Shown: one piece after another, positions 5,988-12,680 of the stretch
Layout: each line of letters starts with the position of its first letter
Position numbering within the stretch: the stretch's first letter is position 1
From: a bacterium
GTDB lineage: Bacteria; Patescibacteria; Microgenomatia; Levybacterales; UBA12049
NCBI GenBank assembly: GCA_021825955.1
Contig: JAKAEH010000005.1
Span: 1-12,680, forward strand
Length of the DNA: 12,680 bases
Reading direction: 5' to 3'
The notes under the pieces: generated by a model
Database searches by the model: none
What the model saw: only the letters and a program-made list of their open reading frames with translations
What the model was told of the DNA's origin: nothing
Made by a program: the position numbers and the translations under genes

Positions 5988-8891
5988 ACTGATTTTGTCC
6001 TTCTTTTGTCTCTCTTCTGCCTCATCCTCAATCCCAAACAGTTTTTTAAGTTGTTTTTCAACCATAGGGCGGGGAGTAGCATGGTGTTTTCTGCTGTTTG
6101 TGATAATAAACCTGGCCATTTCATCTGACCCTTTCTCCTCAAGAGGCAGAGTTTCACCGGTAAAGGCATCCTCAGAAGTCTCAGTGGTCACCTTCATAAA
6201 GAATCTATACTTTGGCAGATTGACTATCTGTCCTTTTTCAACTTCCGGTTCCATAAACGGGAGAATTACTTTTTCATCATTTGGGCCGTTTTGCAGACAA
6301 ATGATATTTCCGGAGTTAGAAAGTACTACTTCGGCTGTTTTAACCTCTTCAATCTGGGCTACATTCTGGTGAGAGGGGATAATAAAGACATGGAACTTCC
6401 GGGCTTCTGAGAAAAGATCTGCAAACCTGTCTGTGGCAAAATTCTGGAACTCGTCAATATAGAGGTAAAAATCCCTCCTTTTATTCTCCGGAATCCTGGC
6501 TCTTTGATAGGCAGCCATCTGGAATAGGGAGATTAAAAGGGTCCCAAAAAAGCTGGCCCGTTCCTCTCCCAGCTCGCCTTTGGAAAGATTAACCAGTAAT
6601 ATTTTACCTTCATCCATAATTTTCTGAAGGTCAATGGTTGATTTTTCCTGCAGGAGGATATTTCTTGACGGGGGAGAGGTAAAAAACTCTCCTAGTTTAT
6701 TGGTGAGGGGGGAAATAACCTCTGCCTGCTGTCTGGTGCCGAATAAATGAAATTCTTTATTCCAGAACTGTTTTAAGACCGGGTCTTTGAGATTTGCTGT
6801 TGCCTGCCTTTGATAGCTCTTGTCAGTTAATAGTTTCTGAATAGTCATCAGGCTTATATACGGGGTAATTTCTGTAGGATAGGGAATTTGTAGAGCTGTC
6901 AGGGTGGCATTTCTTAAAATATGCTCCATTCTCTGACCCCACTGGTGTTTTGGCGTAATTCTTTGAAAGACAGAGAGTAAAGATCCGGTGATTTGATCAT
7001 CAGCATCTTCTTTATCTTTAAACCTGTATCCGGGTATAAGGACGTTTAATCCAAACGGGAAGTCTTTATCGGTAAGGTCTAAATAAATGATATCTTTTTT
7101 CCGGCTTTCGGGAATAATACGTATCAGCTCCTTGACCATATCCCCATGAATATCAATGACAGCTAAACCTTTGCCATTTTCAATATCCTGATAGGCCATT
7201 TTCTTAATAATTGTGGTTTTACCGGATCCTGTTTTTCCCAGAATGTAGGTGTGTTCACCACGCTGGATTGAGGTAAGACCTATTGGTGTTTCCTCGCCGC
7301 CATAGGTATTTTTTCCGACCACCACATCAAGATGAGTAGTTGATTTTTTAAAAGATAGGGGAGCCGGAAGTTCTTTGCTTTTAAGTTTAACCAACCCCTC
7401 GGTTTTAGTTATATCCGTATATGGGAAATGGTACAGGTCGGATATTTCAGAAGTTGAAATAATAGGGTTTTGGTTAAATAAACCACCTGAAAGCGTTCTC
7501 TGTCTAAATTCCACTAACCTACTCTTCCGGGCAAAAAAACTGAAAAGGGGCAGGGGTGTTATCTCTTTTGTGCGAAGTTCCTGATGAGGGCTGCTAAATT
7601 GGCCAAGGGAAGCATAGAGCCCGTCAGCCCTTGTCTCAAACTCAGCGTCACTTTTTGCAACTATTAACATCCGTATGGAAGTTTCAAATAACTGCTGATC
7701 CGTTTTCTCTTTAACTTGAGCTGAAAGTTCCTGTTCGTAAGGGTTAAGGATTTGCTGCGGAGGTACTTTTGCTTCTGTTTGCAGAATGGGTATATCTTTG
7801 CTCCCCAGACTAAAAACCAGAGCCGGAATGGAAATTAAAAACTTAAAGAGTAAAACTCCCAAACCTACCAGGGGACTGAGGAAAAACAGTATAAAAGAGG
7901 GGAGGGGAAAAGGACTTGATTTTTGTAACACCGGAGTAAGCGGTAATCCTTTATAGATTCTATCTCTCAACTCTTGTATCCTTCCGGTTGCACCATTATG
8001 GATACCGGACAAAAGGGGAGTGGTGACAATCTGAAATGAAACCAACTCACCGGGCGCAAGTTTGGTCATATTGCCGACCAGAAAAGAGATGGAATCATGC
8101 TCGGTAAGTATTTTCTGGTCTTGCAGGGGAAGCGCAAAATCAAAAGACTGTTTTAATTCAACAACACCGACTGTTTTTGTATTATCTAGCGTTTTCTTAT
8201 GAGAAGAAGAAGCGGTAAAGATATTCTCAAACCCATCTAAATAATCAGGTATTTCATTTACCTTTAGCCCGGGAAGATAGGACAACAAGCTTCTGTGGAT
8301 TACTTCAGTTTCCCTTTTGGGAACAACCAGAATGTAGCGAATACCGAAATCCCTTGCGGCAGCTATCTCTAATGAGTATGTTTTCTTTATTCCAAACAGT
8401 CCTGCAAAATTATGCCTTACGGATAATCTGTGGAGCAGCTTATACAGCTGTTCCGTGGCATAAGCAGATTTTGTGGTGTTTGAGGGGAATGTCAACTCTA
8501 AAAATGCTTGAGGTTCCACCTGGTTTTTAACAATTCCCAAAAAAGAGAAAATAACCGGCACTAATCCTTTAATCAGTTTGTAAAGAAGAAAAATGGATAG
8601 ACCCAAAATCAGCAGTATTCCCACTGGCCCGAACATTAAAATGACAAGTAGAAGATAGACAGGAATTGGCGCAGAAAGAAAAGCAAAATGGGAGAGTAAA
8701 AATTTATAAAGACCCAGTCTTGCTTCAACAGTCCACCATGTTTTGGGAAGGGGGATTATCATTAAAAGCCCTAAAAGAATCATTCCAACTGATGCGCTGT
8801 GGGCCCCCCGGATTTGTTTTATAATCTCAAGGAGCTGAGAGTTAGTGCTACTGTGAGGAATAAATGTAGGGAGGGGAGTAGGGATTATCAT
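5970..8891 (-). CDS. Membrane-anchored TraG/VirD4/HerA-like conjugation-type ATPase
   Basis: 973 residues from the ATG at 8891, chosen because GAAGGG lies 6 bases before it and it overlaps the previous stop as ATGA; a GTG six codons earlier would put the start ahead of that site. Hydrophobic segments lie near 37-53, 68-122 (two passes) and 331-364. The C-terminal half is a hexameric-ATPase core: Walker A GKTGSGKT (552-559), Walker B VIDIHGD (578-584), the second acidic motif YLYIDEFQNF typical of TraG/VirD4 (809-818), and PSHQN (839-843) as in coupling proteins. The C-terminus is lysine-rich. Coupling proteins bring DNA to a membrane channel; HerA relatives pump or process DNA. The length exceeds a usual VirD4 because of the long middle region (about 125-510). 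No relaxase or other type IV secretion gene lies in the window. Confidence 0.82.
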   Translation of the reverse strand: MIIPTPLPTFIPHSSTNSQLLEIIKQIRGAHSASVGMILLGLLMIIPLPKTWWTVEARLGLYKFLLSHFAFLSAPIPVYLLLVILMFGPVGILLILGLSIFLLYKLIKGLVPVIFSFLGIVKNQVEPQAFLELTFPSNTTKSAYATEQLYKLLHRLSVRHNFAGLFGIKKTYSLEIAAARDFGIRYILVVPKRETEVIHRSLLSYLPGLKVNEIPDYLDGFENIFTASSSHKKTLDNTKTVGVVELKQSFDFALPLQDQKILTEHDSISFLVGNMTKLAPGELVSFQIVTTPLLSGIHNGATGRIQELRDRIYKGLPLTPVLQKSSPFPLPSFILFFLSPLVGLGVLLFKFLISIPALVFSLGSKDIPILQTEAKVPPQQILNPYEQELSAQVKEKTDQQLFETSIRMLIVAKSDAEFETRADGLYASLGQFSSPHQELRTKEITPLPLFSFFARKSRLVEFRQRTLSGGLFNQNPIISTSEISDLYHFPYTDITKTEGLVKLKSKELPAPLSFKKSTTHLDVVVGKNTYGGEETPIGLTSIQRGEHTYILGKTGSGKTTIIKKMAYQDIENGKGLAVIDIHGDMVKELIRIIPESRKKDIIYLDLTDKDFPFGLNVLIPGYRFKDKEDADDQITGSLLSVFQRITPKHQWGQRMEHILRNATLTALQIPYPTEITPYISLMTIQKLLTDKSYQRQATANLKDPVLKQFWNKEFHLFGTRQQAEVISPLTNKLGEFFTSPPSRNILLQEKSTIDLQKIMDEGKILLVNLSKGELGEERASFFGTLLISLFQMAAYQRARIPENKRRDFYLYIDEFQNFATDRFADLFSEARKFHVFIIPSHQNVAQIEEVKTAEVVLSNSGNIICLQNGPNDEKVILPFMEPEVEKGQIVNLPKYRFFMKVTTETSEDAFTGETLPLEEKGSDEMARFIITNSRKHHATPRPMVEKQLKKLFGIEDEAEERQKKDKISKKQGI

Positions 8892-9643
8892 ACCGGTCCC
8901 TTCTCCCACAATGCGTACAATGCTTCATAAATTTGTTTGGCAAAGACAGCTCCGGCAACATAGAGTTTGGGATACTGATAGGGAAGAATACGAGGATAGG
9001 AAAAGTGCCCCTTAGGGTTGTTTGACTTAAATGCCATCTCGTCCTCAAGTTCTCGTACCATTTCAGCGATTACTTCCAATCCGGTGGGATCTTCTTTCAG
9101 AATATTGGCAAAATACGCGTATTCTTTTTGGTGTATTTGATGAAGTGTTTCTGTTACTCCGGCCGGCATAACTTTCCTATGCTGAAGCCATCTGATTGAG
9201 GCTTCATCCGATATTTCCTGTTCTGTTCCTTCTAAAACTCTGATTGCACTATATAGTGCGGATAGTGCCTCCATCATTCCCTCCGAGTAATCGTAGTATG
9301 TAATAAAGGTCTTAATCCTCCCCGCCTTATAGCTTGAAACTCCTTGTCTTAGAATGGGGCTTGCACAAACCTGAATCATTGTTTGAGCCACTGTTTTGGC
9401 CTTTGTAGGGGAAGGCCCTTTGTCTTTTAACCACTCCTCGACCCCTTCCAGGATATTAAGGAAACCAGTTGATTCAAATTTGATTTTCGTAAGGTATTCT
9501 TCGTTTTCTTTTCTAATCCGCTCAAGAAACGTGTTGATACTATCAGCGGGTAACTCGCAGGAGCGTAACTGTTCCCGTAAGTGAAGTGCCTGAATGCTTT
9601 CTTCCTTATCGTATAAATGAAATCCTACCATCTGCTGTTGCAT
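8888..9643 (-). CDS. Unknown helical protein coupled to the TraG-like ATPase
   Basis: 251 residues, family not recognised. It appears soluble and almost all alpha-helical, with no signal peptide or membrane segment. Charged amphipathic stretches (LERIRKENEEYLTKIKF, IAEMVRELEDEMAF) suggest coiled-coil or bundle packing. No catalytic motif is evident. Its stop TGA overlaps the start of the TraG-like gene as ATGA, which argues that the two products are needed together, for example as a cytoplasmic partner or substrate adaptor of the ATPase. The gene starts 53 bases after the XRE regulator stop, on the same strand, so all three probably share a transcript. The ribosome-binding site is weak. An adaptor role is inference from position only. 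Confidence 0.7.
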   Translation of the reverse strand: MQQQMVGFHLYDKEESIQALHLREQLRSCELPADSINTFLERIRKENEEYLTKIKFESTGFLNILEGVEEWLKDKGPSPTKAKTVAQTMIQVCASPILRQGVSSYKAGRIKTFITYYDYSEGMMEALSALYSAIRVLEGTEQEISDEASIRWLQHRKVMPAGVTETLHQIHQKEYAYFANILKEDPTGLEVIAEMVRELEDEMAFKSNNPKGHFSYPRILPYQYPKLYVAGAVFAKQIYEALYALWEKGPV

Positions 9644-9696
9644 AGATACCAGGCAGTGAGCAGTATAAACTGGGTCGGACTATATCATTTATAGAC

Positions 9697-9960
9697 TCAA
9701 AAATCAAATAAGTCTTTTACTTTGATGTTAAAAATCCTGGAAAGTTTATAGAGTATCGGAAGGCTTACGCCCCGTTTATATCTCTCGACAGATGATATAT
9801 AGGTAAGGTTTACCCCTAATTTTTCTGCCAGTTCTTCCTGGGTAAAATCTCTGTCCCTTCTATACCATCTAATTTTATCTGCAAGTTGTTTATCCCGGAA
9901 GTTCAGCGTTCTTCGATTAGCGGATTTTTTATTCGGTTTTTCTGCCATACTCAAAAGCAT
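9697..9960 (-). CDS. XRE/Cro-CI family transcriptional regulator
   Basis: 87 residues, a single HTH_3 domain: the helix-turn-helix covers TQEELAEKLGVNLTYISSVER (about 40-60), and YKRGVSLPILYKLSRIFNI is the usual continuation. A basic N-terminal stretch (KPNKKSANRRTLNFRDK) precedes it. An ATG four codons in (9948) is an equally possible start; neither has a good ribosome-binding site. It heads the minus-strand transfer-like block and is divergent from recombinase 1. In the shared region the palindrome-like TTGACATATCAA (10018-10029) gives TTGACA on the plus strand and TTGATA on the minus strand, so the two promoters may overlap at their -35 boxes. The inverted repeat at 10057-10085 is a candidate operator. 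It is likely a switch controlling the divergent genes, including itself. Confidence 0.85.
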   Translation of the reverse strand: MLLSMAEKPNKKSANRRTLNFRDKQLADKIRWYRRDRDFTQEELAEKLGVNLTYISSVERYKRGVSLPILYKLSRIFNIKVKDLFDF

Positions 9961-10017
9961 GGCAGGCGTTTATTATGTTTACCTCAGTCCGGCGGATATA
10001 AAAAATAATAATTCTTC

Positions 10018-10046
10018 TTGACATATCAATCCTTTTCATATAGAAT
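10018..10046 (+). promoter_or_regulatory. Promoter of recombinase 1
   Basis: TTGACA (10018-10023), 17 bases, TAGAAT (10041-10046): a perfect -35, a 5-of-6 -10 and ideal spacing. The start site would be near 10053 with a leader of about 94 bases before the ATG at 10147. The leader begins almost at the inverted repeat 10057-10085. Confidence 0.7.
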
Positions 10047-10056
10047 TCTACTCTAT

Positions 10057-10085
10057 CCGTAGGAACATATAACTATGTCCTATGG
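10057..10085. promoter_or_regulatory. Inverted repeat at the transcription start of recombinase 1
   Basis: CCGTAGGAACATA (10057-10069) and TATGTCCTATGG (10074-10085) are nearly complementary around TAAC, with one extra A in the left arm and one G-T position. It begins about 4 bases after the predicted start site, so it could be an operator for the adjacent XRE protein or a hairpin at the 5' end of the recombinase mRNA. Confidence 0.5.
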
Positions 10086-10146
10086 TATATATTTAGCCTG
10101 CCCTCGATTTATTACACCTCTGCCCTTAAATACATAATAAATTAAT

Positions 10147-11061
10147 ATGGTTGATTATACACGATTTCAGTCATTTCTAATTGTTGAAAAGGGCATCGGT
10201 AGTCTTTGTGCTAAAAGTTACTCCGATGCAATAAAGCGGTATGTGAATGCCACCGGTATCGAAGAACCGACAAAAGATGACGCCATAAAATATATCATGG
10301 GGTTTTATAACACGAATAAATCCTACAGTCATATTGTTAATACCTGCTTAGCTTTGGAAAGGTACTCCGGGTTTTTAGGAGGAGTACCAATAAAGCTGGG
10401 TAGACCAAAAAAGCCCAGAAAAATTATTACCGGTACATTGACAGAAACAGAGATTGCCCGGATGTTTGCATATTGCAAAAATATCCGGGAAAAAGCAATT
10501 CTTGGTGTACTTGCCTATACCGGTGTCAGAAACTTAGAACTATGCAGACTTTTGGTAAAAGACGTTGACTTTAGCAACGATATGGTTTTTATAAAAGGGG
10601 GTAAAGGGCATAAGGATGGCATGGTGTTTATTTCCCCTGCTTGCTTAGATGTAATCAAAGAATATCTACAAAAGTACAAGCGGAAAGACGAGCAAACGCT
10701 CTTTTTCAGTGTGGCACGCAATAGAAAAGACGATCTTCTTCGTACCGATGCGGTCCGTAAAATTGTCAAAAGAATTGCTAAACGTTCAGGAATCAAAAAA
10801 CGGGTATGGCCTCATCTCTTCCGGCATTCTCTGGCGATGAATATGTTGGCCAACGGAAGTGATATCTACTCAATCCGGGAACAACTGCGCCATTCATATA
10901 TTGATACGACTCTTATTTATGTCCATTCCAGCCCTCAGGTAATGCAGAACAGATATCAGGTCTTTTGTCCGAACTACATGTGGGAAGCGACAGTAAGTTC
11001 GCTTGTTATGAATAACTCACAACACCAGAAATACCCGAATAAACAGTTTATTGACCAATAG
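10147..11061 (+). CDS. Tyrosine recombinase 1 (integrase, XerC/D-like)
   Basis: 304 residues. The N-terminal part (about 5-80) is a SAM-like core-binding domain; the C-terminal catalytic domain has the full set of active-site residues: R128 in TGVRNLEL, K153 in GGKGHKD, H223 and R226 in PHLFRH, H249 in LRHS, and the nucleophile Y258 in IYVH. It should cut and rejoin DNA at a short core site through a 3'-phosphotyrosine. The compact length, without an arm-binding domain, is like XerC/XerD and simple integrases rather than lambda Int. It has its own promoter and no clear Shine-Dalgarno. A second, clearly different recombinase follows 184 bases downstream, so a two-recombinase system acting on one asymmetric site is possible. 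Confidence 0.9.
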   Translation: MVDYTRFQSFLIVEKGIGSLCAKSYSDAIKRYVNATGIEEPTKDDAIKYIMGFYNTNKSYSHIVNTCLALERYSGFLGGVPIKLGRPKKPRKIITGTLTETEIARMFAYCKNIREKAILGVLAYTGVRNLELCRLLVKDVDFSNDMVFIKGGKGHKDGMVFISPACLDVIKEYLQKYKRKDEQTLFFSVARNRKDDLLRTDAVRKIVKRIAKRSGIKKRVWPHLFRHSLAMNMLANGSDIYSIREQLRHSYIDTTLIYVHSSPQVMQNRYQVFCPNYMWEATVSSLVMNNSQHQKYPNKQFIDQ

Positions 11062-11126
11062 AGAGTTTTTTTGTACCTAGCTTCCTATAATACCTATTCT
11101 CGGACTCCTCTTCGATAATTTCGTGC

Positions 11127-11157
11127 TTGACAAGGAGCAATATTGGTCCCGTATAAT
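11127..11157 (+). promoter_or_regulatory. Promoter of recombinase 2
   Basis: TTGACA (11127-11132) and TATAAT (11152-11157) are both perfect but 19 bases apart, longer than the 17-base optimum. Overlong spacing with perfect boxes is often seen at promoters that need DNA distortion by a regulator. The -10 box lies inside the left arm of the inverted repeat 11137-11192. Confidence 0.6.
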
Positions 11158-11192
11158 GGAAGAAATGTTACGTTATCGGAACCATATATTGC
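11137..11192. promoter_or_regulatory. Long imperfect inverted repeat over the recombinase 2 promoter
   Basis: GCAATATTGGTCCCGTATAA (11137-11156) is nearly the reverse complement of TTATCGGAACCATATATTGC (11173-11192); the arms differ by small insertions and one substitution and surround 16 bases. The left arm contains the promoter spacer and most of the -10 box, the right arm lies just after the predicted start site. As the left arm would not be transcribed, this should act as DNA: an operator or a recombinase-binding site. Confidence 0.6.
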
Positions 11193-11245
11193 TACTGTAC
11201 TGCTATTGTGTTGTTTTCAAGTTTATGAGATCTTAGGAACAAGAT

Positions 11246-12139
11246 ATGAAGAATAATTTACAACCAATTACTTTCGAAAAAGCGCTGGATCTATTTCTAG
11301 AGTCTTTAAAAGGAAAAAATAGATCTGATTTAACCCTCCGGGCATATAAAACAGATGTAAGGCAGTTTTTCTCGTATCTCCATGATACGAACGTTATAAT
11401 TGTCGCCCCCATTGATGTTAAAAGAACTGATATTAGTGAATATCTCTCTTTTTTATCGCAAAGAGATTTAACCGGCGTATCAAGAGCGAGAAAGCTATCA
11501 GCTATCAAAGAGTACTTTAGGTTTTTAGAAGGGTCTGAATATATTGACAGATCTCCGGCAGAACATATTGATAGCCCTAAAAGAGAAAAAAACGGCAGAG
11601 TGTTTCTTTATCCGTATGAATATACCAAGATGTTATCTTTAGCCGGAGGGAACCCCAGAGATTACGCAATACTCCAAGTGTTCCTCCAAACCGGTATCAG
11701 AGTTTCAGAGCTGGCCGGATTAACTATAAATGATATTAACCTTAATCCCACAAACCCTACAATAAGGGTCAGGGGAAAAGGGCAGGTAGAACGAGAAATA
11801 GAACTCGAGAAAAAAGGGATTCAGGCACTGAAGAATTATCTCTCGGCCAGATCCCAAAATATGTCAAATACGGTTTTTTTAAACTATCTTGGAGAACCAC
11901 TCTCGGAGCGCGGGATTAGAAAGCTGGTGGTGAAGTATCGAACCAATGCCGGCATCACTAAAAAGGCCAGTTGCCATTCCTTAAGACACACGTTCGCAAC
12001 TTTTAAAGCAGAAAGGGGAGTCTCCCCTTTCCAACTTCAGCAATGGTTAGGACATGCGAATTTAAATACCACTCAAATCTATGTCCATTTGGGCAAACAA
12101 AATGCTAGAAAGATTATGGAACGAACCAGTATAGAATGA
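11246..12139 (+). CDS. Tyrosine recombinase 2 (XerC/D-like)
   Basis: 297 residues, the usual XerC/XerD length. Core-binding domain about 10-100 (DLFLESLKGKNRSDLTLRAY), catalytic domain with all residues: R152 in TGIRVSEL, K178 in RGKGQ, H244 and R247 in CHSLRHTFA, H270 in WLGH, and nucleophile Y279 in IYVH. It is closer to Xer/integron-type enzymes than recombinase 1 (longer WLGHANLNTTQIYVH block). AGGA (11235-11238) lies 7 bases before the ATG. Its stop overlaps the start of the 91-aa gene (ATGA). It is controlled by a promoter embedded in a long inverted repeat. Tandem, non-identical recombinases on mobile elements can form heterocomplexes; whether these two cooperate cannot be told from sequence. 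Confidence 0.92.
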   Translation: MKNNLQPITFEKALDLFLESLKGKNRSDLTLRAYKTDVRQFFSYLHDTNVIIVAPIDVKRTDISEYLSFLSQRDLTGVSRARKLSAIKEYFRFLEGSEYIDRSPAEHIDSPKREKNGRVFLYPYEYTKMLSLAGGNPRDYAILQVFLQTGIRVSELAGLTINDINLNPTNPTIRVRGKGQVEREIELEKKGIQALKNYLSARSQNMSNTVFLNYLGEPLSERGIRKLVVKYRTNAGITKKASCHSLRHTFATFKAERGVSPFQLQQWLGHANLNTTQIYVHLGKQNARKIMERTSIE

Positions 12140-12411
12140 AAAACTTATATAGAAATAATTACGGCCCATTTTATAAACCCCCTACTTCCCTGTTTAAAGT
12201 AAAACTAGATAACATTACTATTGTTCCGGCATCATTACTTCCTTTTAAGTCTACCTGGCAAAAAATAGCCAACAATTTACCTCAAGGTTCTGTTTTAATT
12301 TGTCACTCTCCCACTAATATTAAGCAGAAGAAACTTTTGGATAATATTTTTTCGAGTTTGAGAAGTAAAGGTAAAAGTGTGATGAATATATCTACTGAAG
12401 AAATTATTTAA
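12136..12411 (+). CDS. Small protein coupled to recombinase 2, unknown function
   Basis: 91 residues, overlapping the recombinase 2 stop as ATGA, so very probably translated by coupling. No known domain is recognised. The N-terminus is aromatic and proline-rich (NNYGPFYKPPTSLF); the middle shows ITIVPASLLPFKSTWQKIAN, followed by LPQGSVLICHSP, then a K/Q-rich helix (KQKKLLDNIFSSLRSKGKSV). The tail reads as a strand-turn-helix-strand unit, as in a small alpha/beta fold. There are no cysteine clusters, signal peptide or membrane segments. The tight coupling suggests a recombination directionality or accessory factor for recombinase 2, but this is inference. It may be the end of the operon; no strong terminator follows. 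Confidence 0.7.
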   Translation: MKNLYRNNYGPFYKPPTSLFKVKLDNITIVPASLLPFKSTWQKIANNLPQGSVLICHSPTNIKQKKLLDNIFSSLRSKGKSVMNISTEEII

Positions 12412-12532
12412 ATCTACGACCTGTTAAAGAATACTCATTCTTGCGGTATTTTCCTATGAGGAATCTTTCATAACTCTTCTTAAATGACATCCTTGAACTC
12501 CTAGAATGCCCTAGAAAGCCAGTTAATTCCAT
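12404..12532 (-). CDS. Possible tiny basic protein, convergent to the recombinase operon
   Basis: An open frame of 42 residues from ATG 12532, or 28 residues from ATG 12490. The inner ATG is preceded by AGGAG (12498-12502 on the minus strand) at 7 bases, a good ribosome-binding site, and would give MSFKKSYERFLIGKYRKNEY and eight further residues, rich in K, R and aromatic residues. The frame overlaps the end of the 91-aa gene by 8 bases, tail to tail. No promoter is clear. It could be a real small DNA- or RNA-binding peptide, a degraded gene, or chance; its size gives little statistical support. Confidence 0.3.
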   Translation of the reverse strand: MELTGFLGHSRSSRMSFKKSYERFLIGKYRKNEYSLTGRRFK

Positions 12533-12606
12533 TTAAGCACCATTTGCGTGTCTAAATCGGTATTTGACAACCTTAATCTCTAACATTCTGACATCAAATT
12601 TTATAT

Positions 12607-12617
12607 GTTTGAGGCTA
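12607..12617 (+). repeat. 11-bp direct repeat with the left edge (184-194)
   Basis: GTTTGAGGCTA at 12607-12617 is identical to 184-194 in the same orientation. Both copies lie in non-coding edges, and the recombinase genes lie between them, so they could be attL/attR cores of an integrated element of about 12.4 kb. An 11-bp match between two AT-rich flanks can arise by chance. Confidence 0.3.
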
Positions 12618-12651
12618 GACTACAGGCCTAAAAAGCGGGTTTTGGTCATTT

Positions 12652-12680
12652 TGGGTAACTAGGAATAGGGACAACCAGCC
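12652..12680. repeat. Right-edge inverted motif pair, matching the left edge
   Basis: TGGGTAACTA (12652-12661) and CAACCAGCC (12672-12680), 10 bases apart, are the inverse of the two blocks at 11-39 with the same spacing. The second block ends on the last base of the window. On a circular molecule CAACCAGCC and GGCTTGTTG would face each other across 10 bases, a layout like the two arms and centre of a tyrosine recombinase core site. Confidence 0.5.

Noticed and set aside
11041..11080. T-run after recombinase 1 (seven T near 11067) as an intrinsic terminator.
   Set aside because: The only nearby stem (TATTG/CAATA) has a two-base loop and no GC strength.
12427..12442. Hairpin AAGAAT-ACTC-ATTCTT after the 91-aa gene as operon terminator.
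   Set aside because: A weak stem and no T-run directly after it.

Overview
The window looks like a mobile replicon or integrated element from a low-to-moderate GC bacterium rather than core chromosome. It holds an iteron-type replication region, an initiator, a conjugation-style membrane ATPase, a replication-relaxation protein, an XRE regulator and two tyrosine recombinases, with no housekeeping genes, tRNA or rRNA. TGA is used as a normal stop, so recoded lineages are excluded. A Replic_Relax protein plus a very large TraG/HerA-like ATPase without a visible relaxase recalls elements of Candidate Phyla Radiation (Patescibacteria) genomes. That host assignment is inference from gene content; other AT-rich anaerobes remain possible.

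Layout. (1) 1-1564: an AT-rich edge, then a minus-strand AAA ATPase with a DUF4143 tail. (2) 1750-4346: a plus-strand maintenance block made of an ExeA-like AAA ATPase, a translationally coupled small protein with a ribbon-helix-helix-like C-terminal part, an intrinsic terminator, an array of 8-bp repeats in strict register, and a winged-helix replication initiator that carries a 24-bp direct repeat in its linker. (3) 4417-4875: a broken IS remnant, possibly inserted just after the start of another gene. (4) 5015-9960: a minus-strand block running XRE regulator, unknown 251-aa helical protein, 973-aa membrane ATPase (ATGA coupling), then a Replic_Relax protein behind its own promoter. (5) 10018-12411: plus-strand recombinase 1, then recombinase 2 coupled to a 91-aa unknown protein, each recombinase with a clear promoter and an inverted repeat placed where it could act as an operator. 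(6) 12404-12680: a possible tiny minus-strand ORF and the right edge.

How the parts may work together: the initiator, octamer array and internal repeat would drive and regulate replication. The ExeA/RHH pair could act on the same octamers for segregation or copy control. The TraG-like ATPase and Replic_Relax protein suggest DNA transfer or DNA processing at the membrane, and the recombinases suggest integration, excision or dimer resolution. The two edges of the window carry matching inverted motifs with identical spacing. If the molecule is circular they join into a hyphenated palindrome about 270 bp downstream of the recombinase genes, a plausible recombination site.

The strongest candidates for something undescribed are the octamer array with its ATPase/RHH/Rep neighbours, and the edge palindrome with the recombinase pair.
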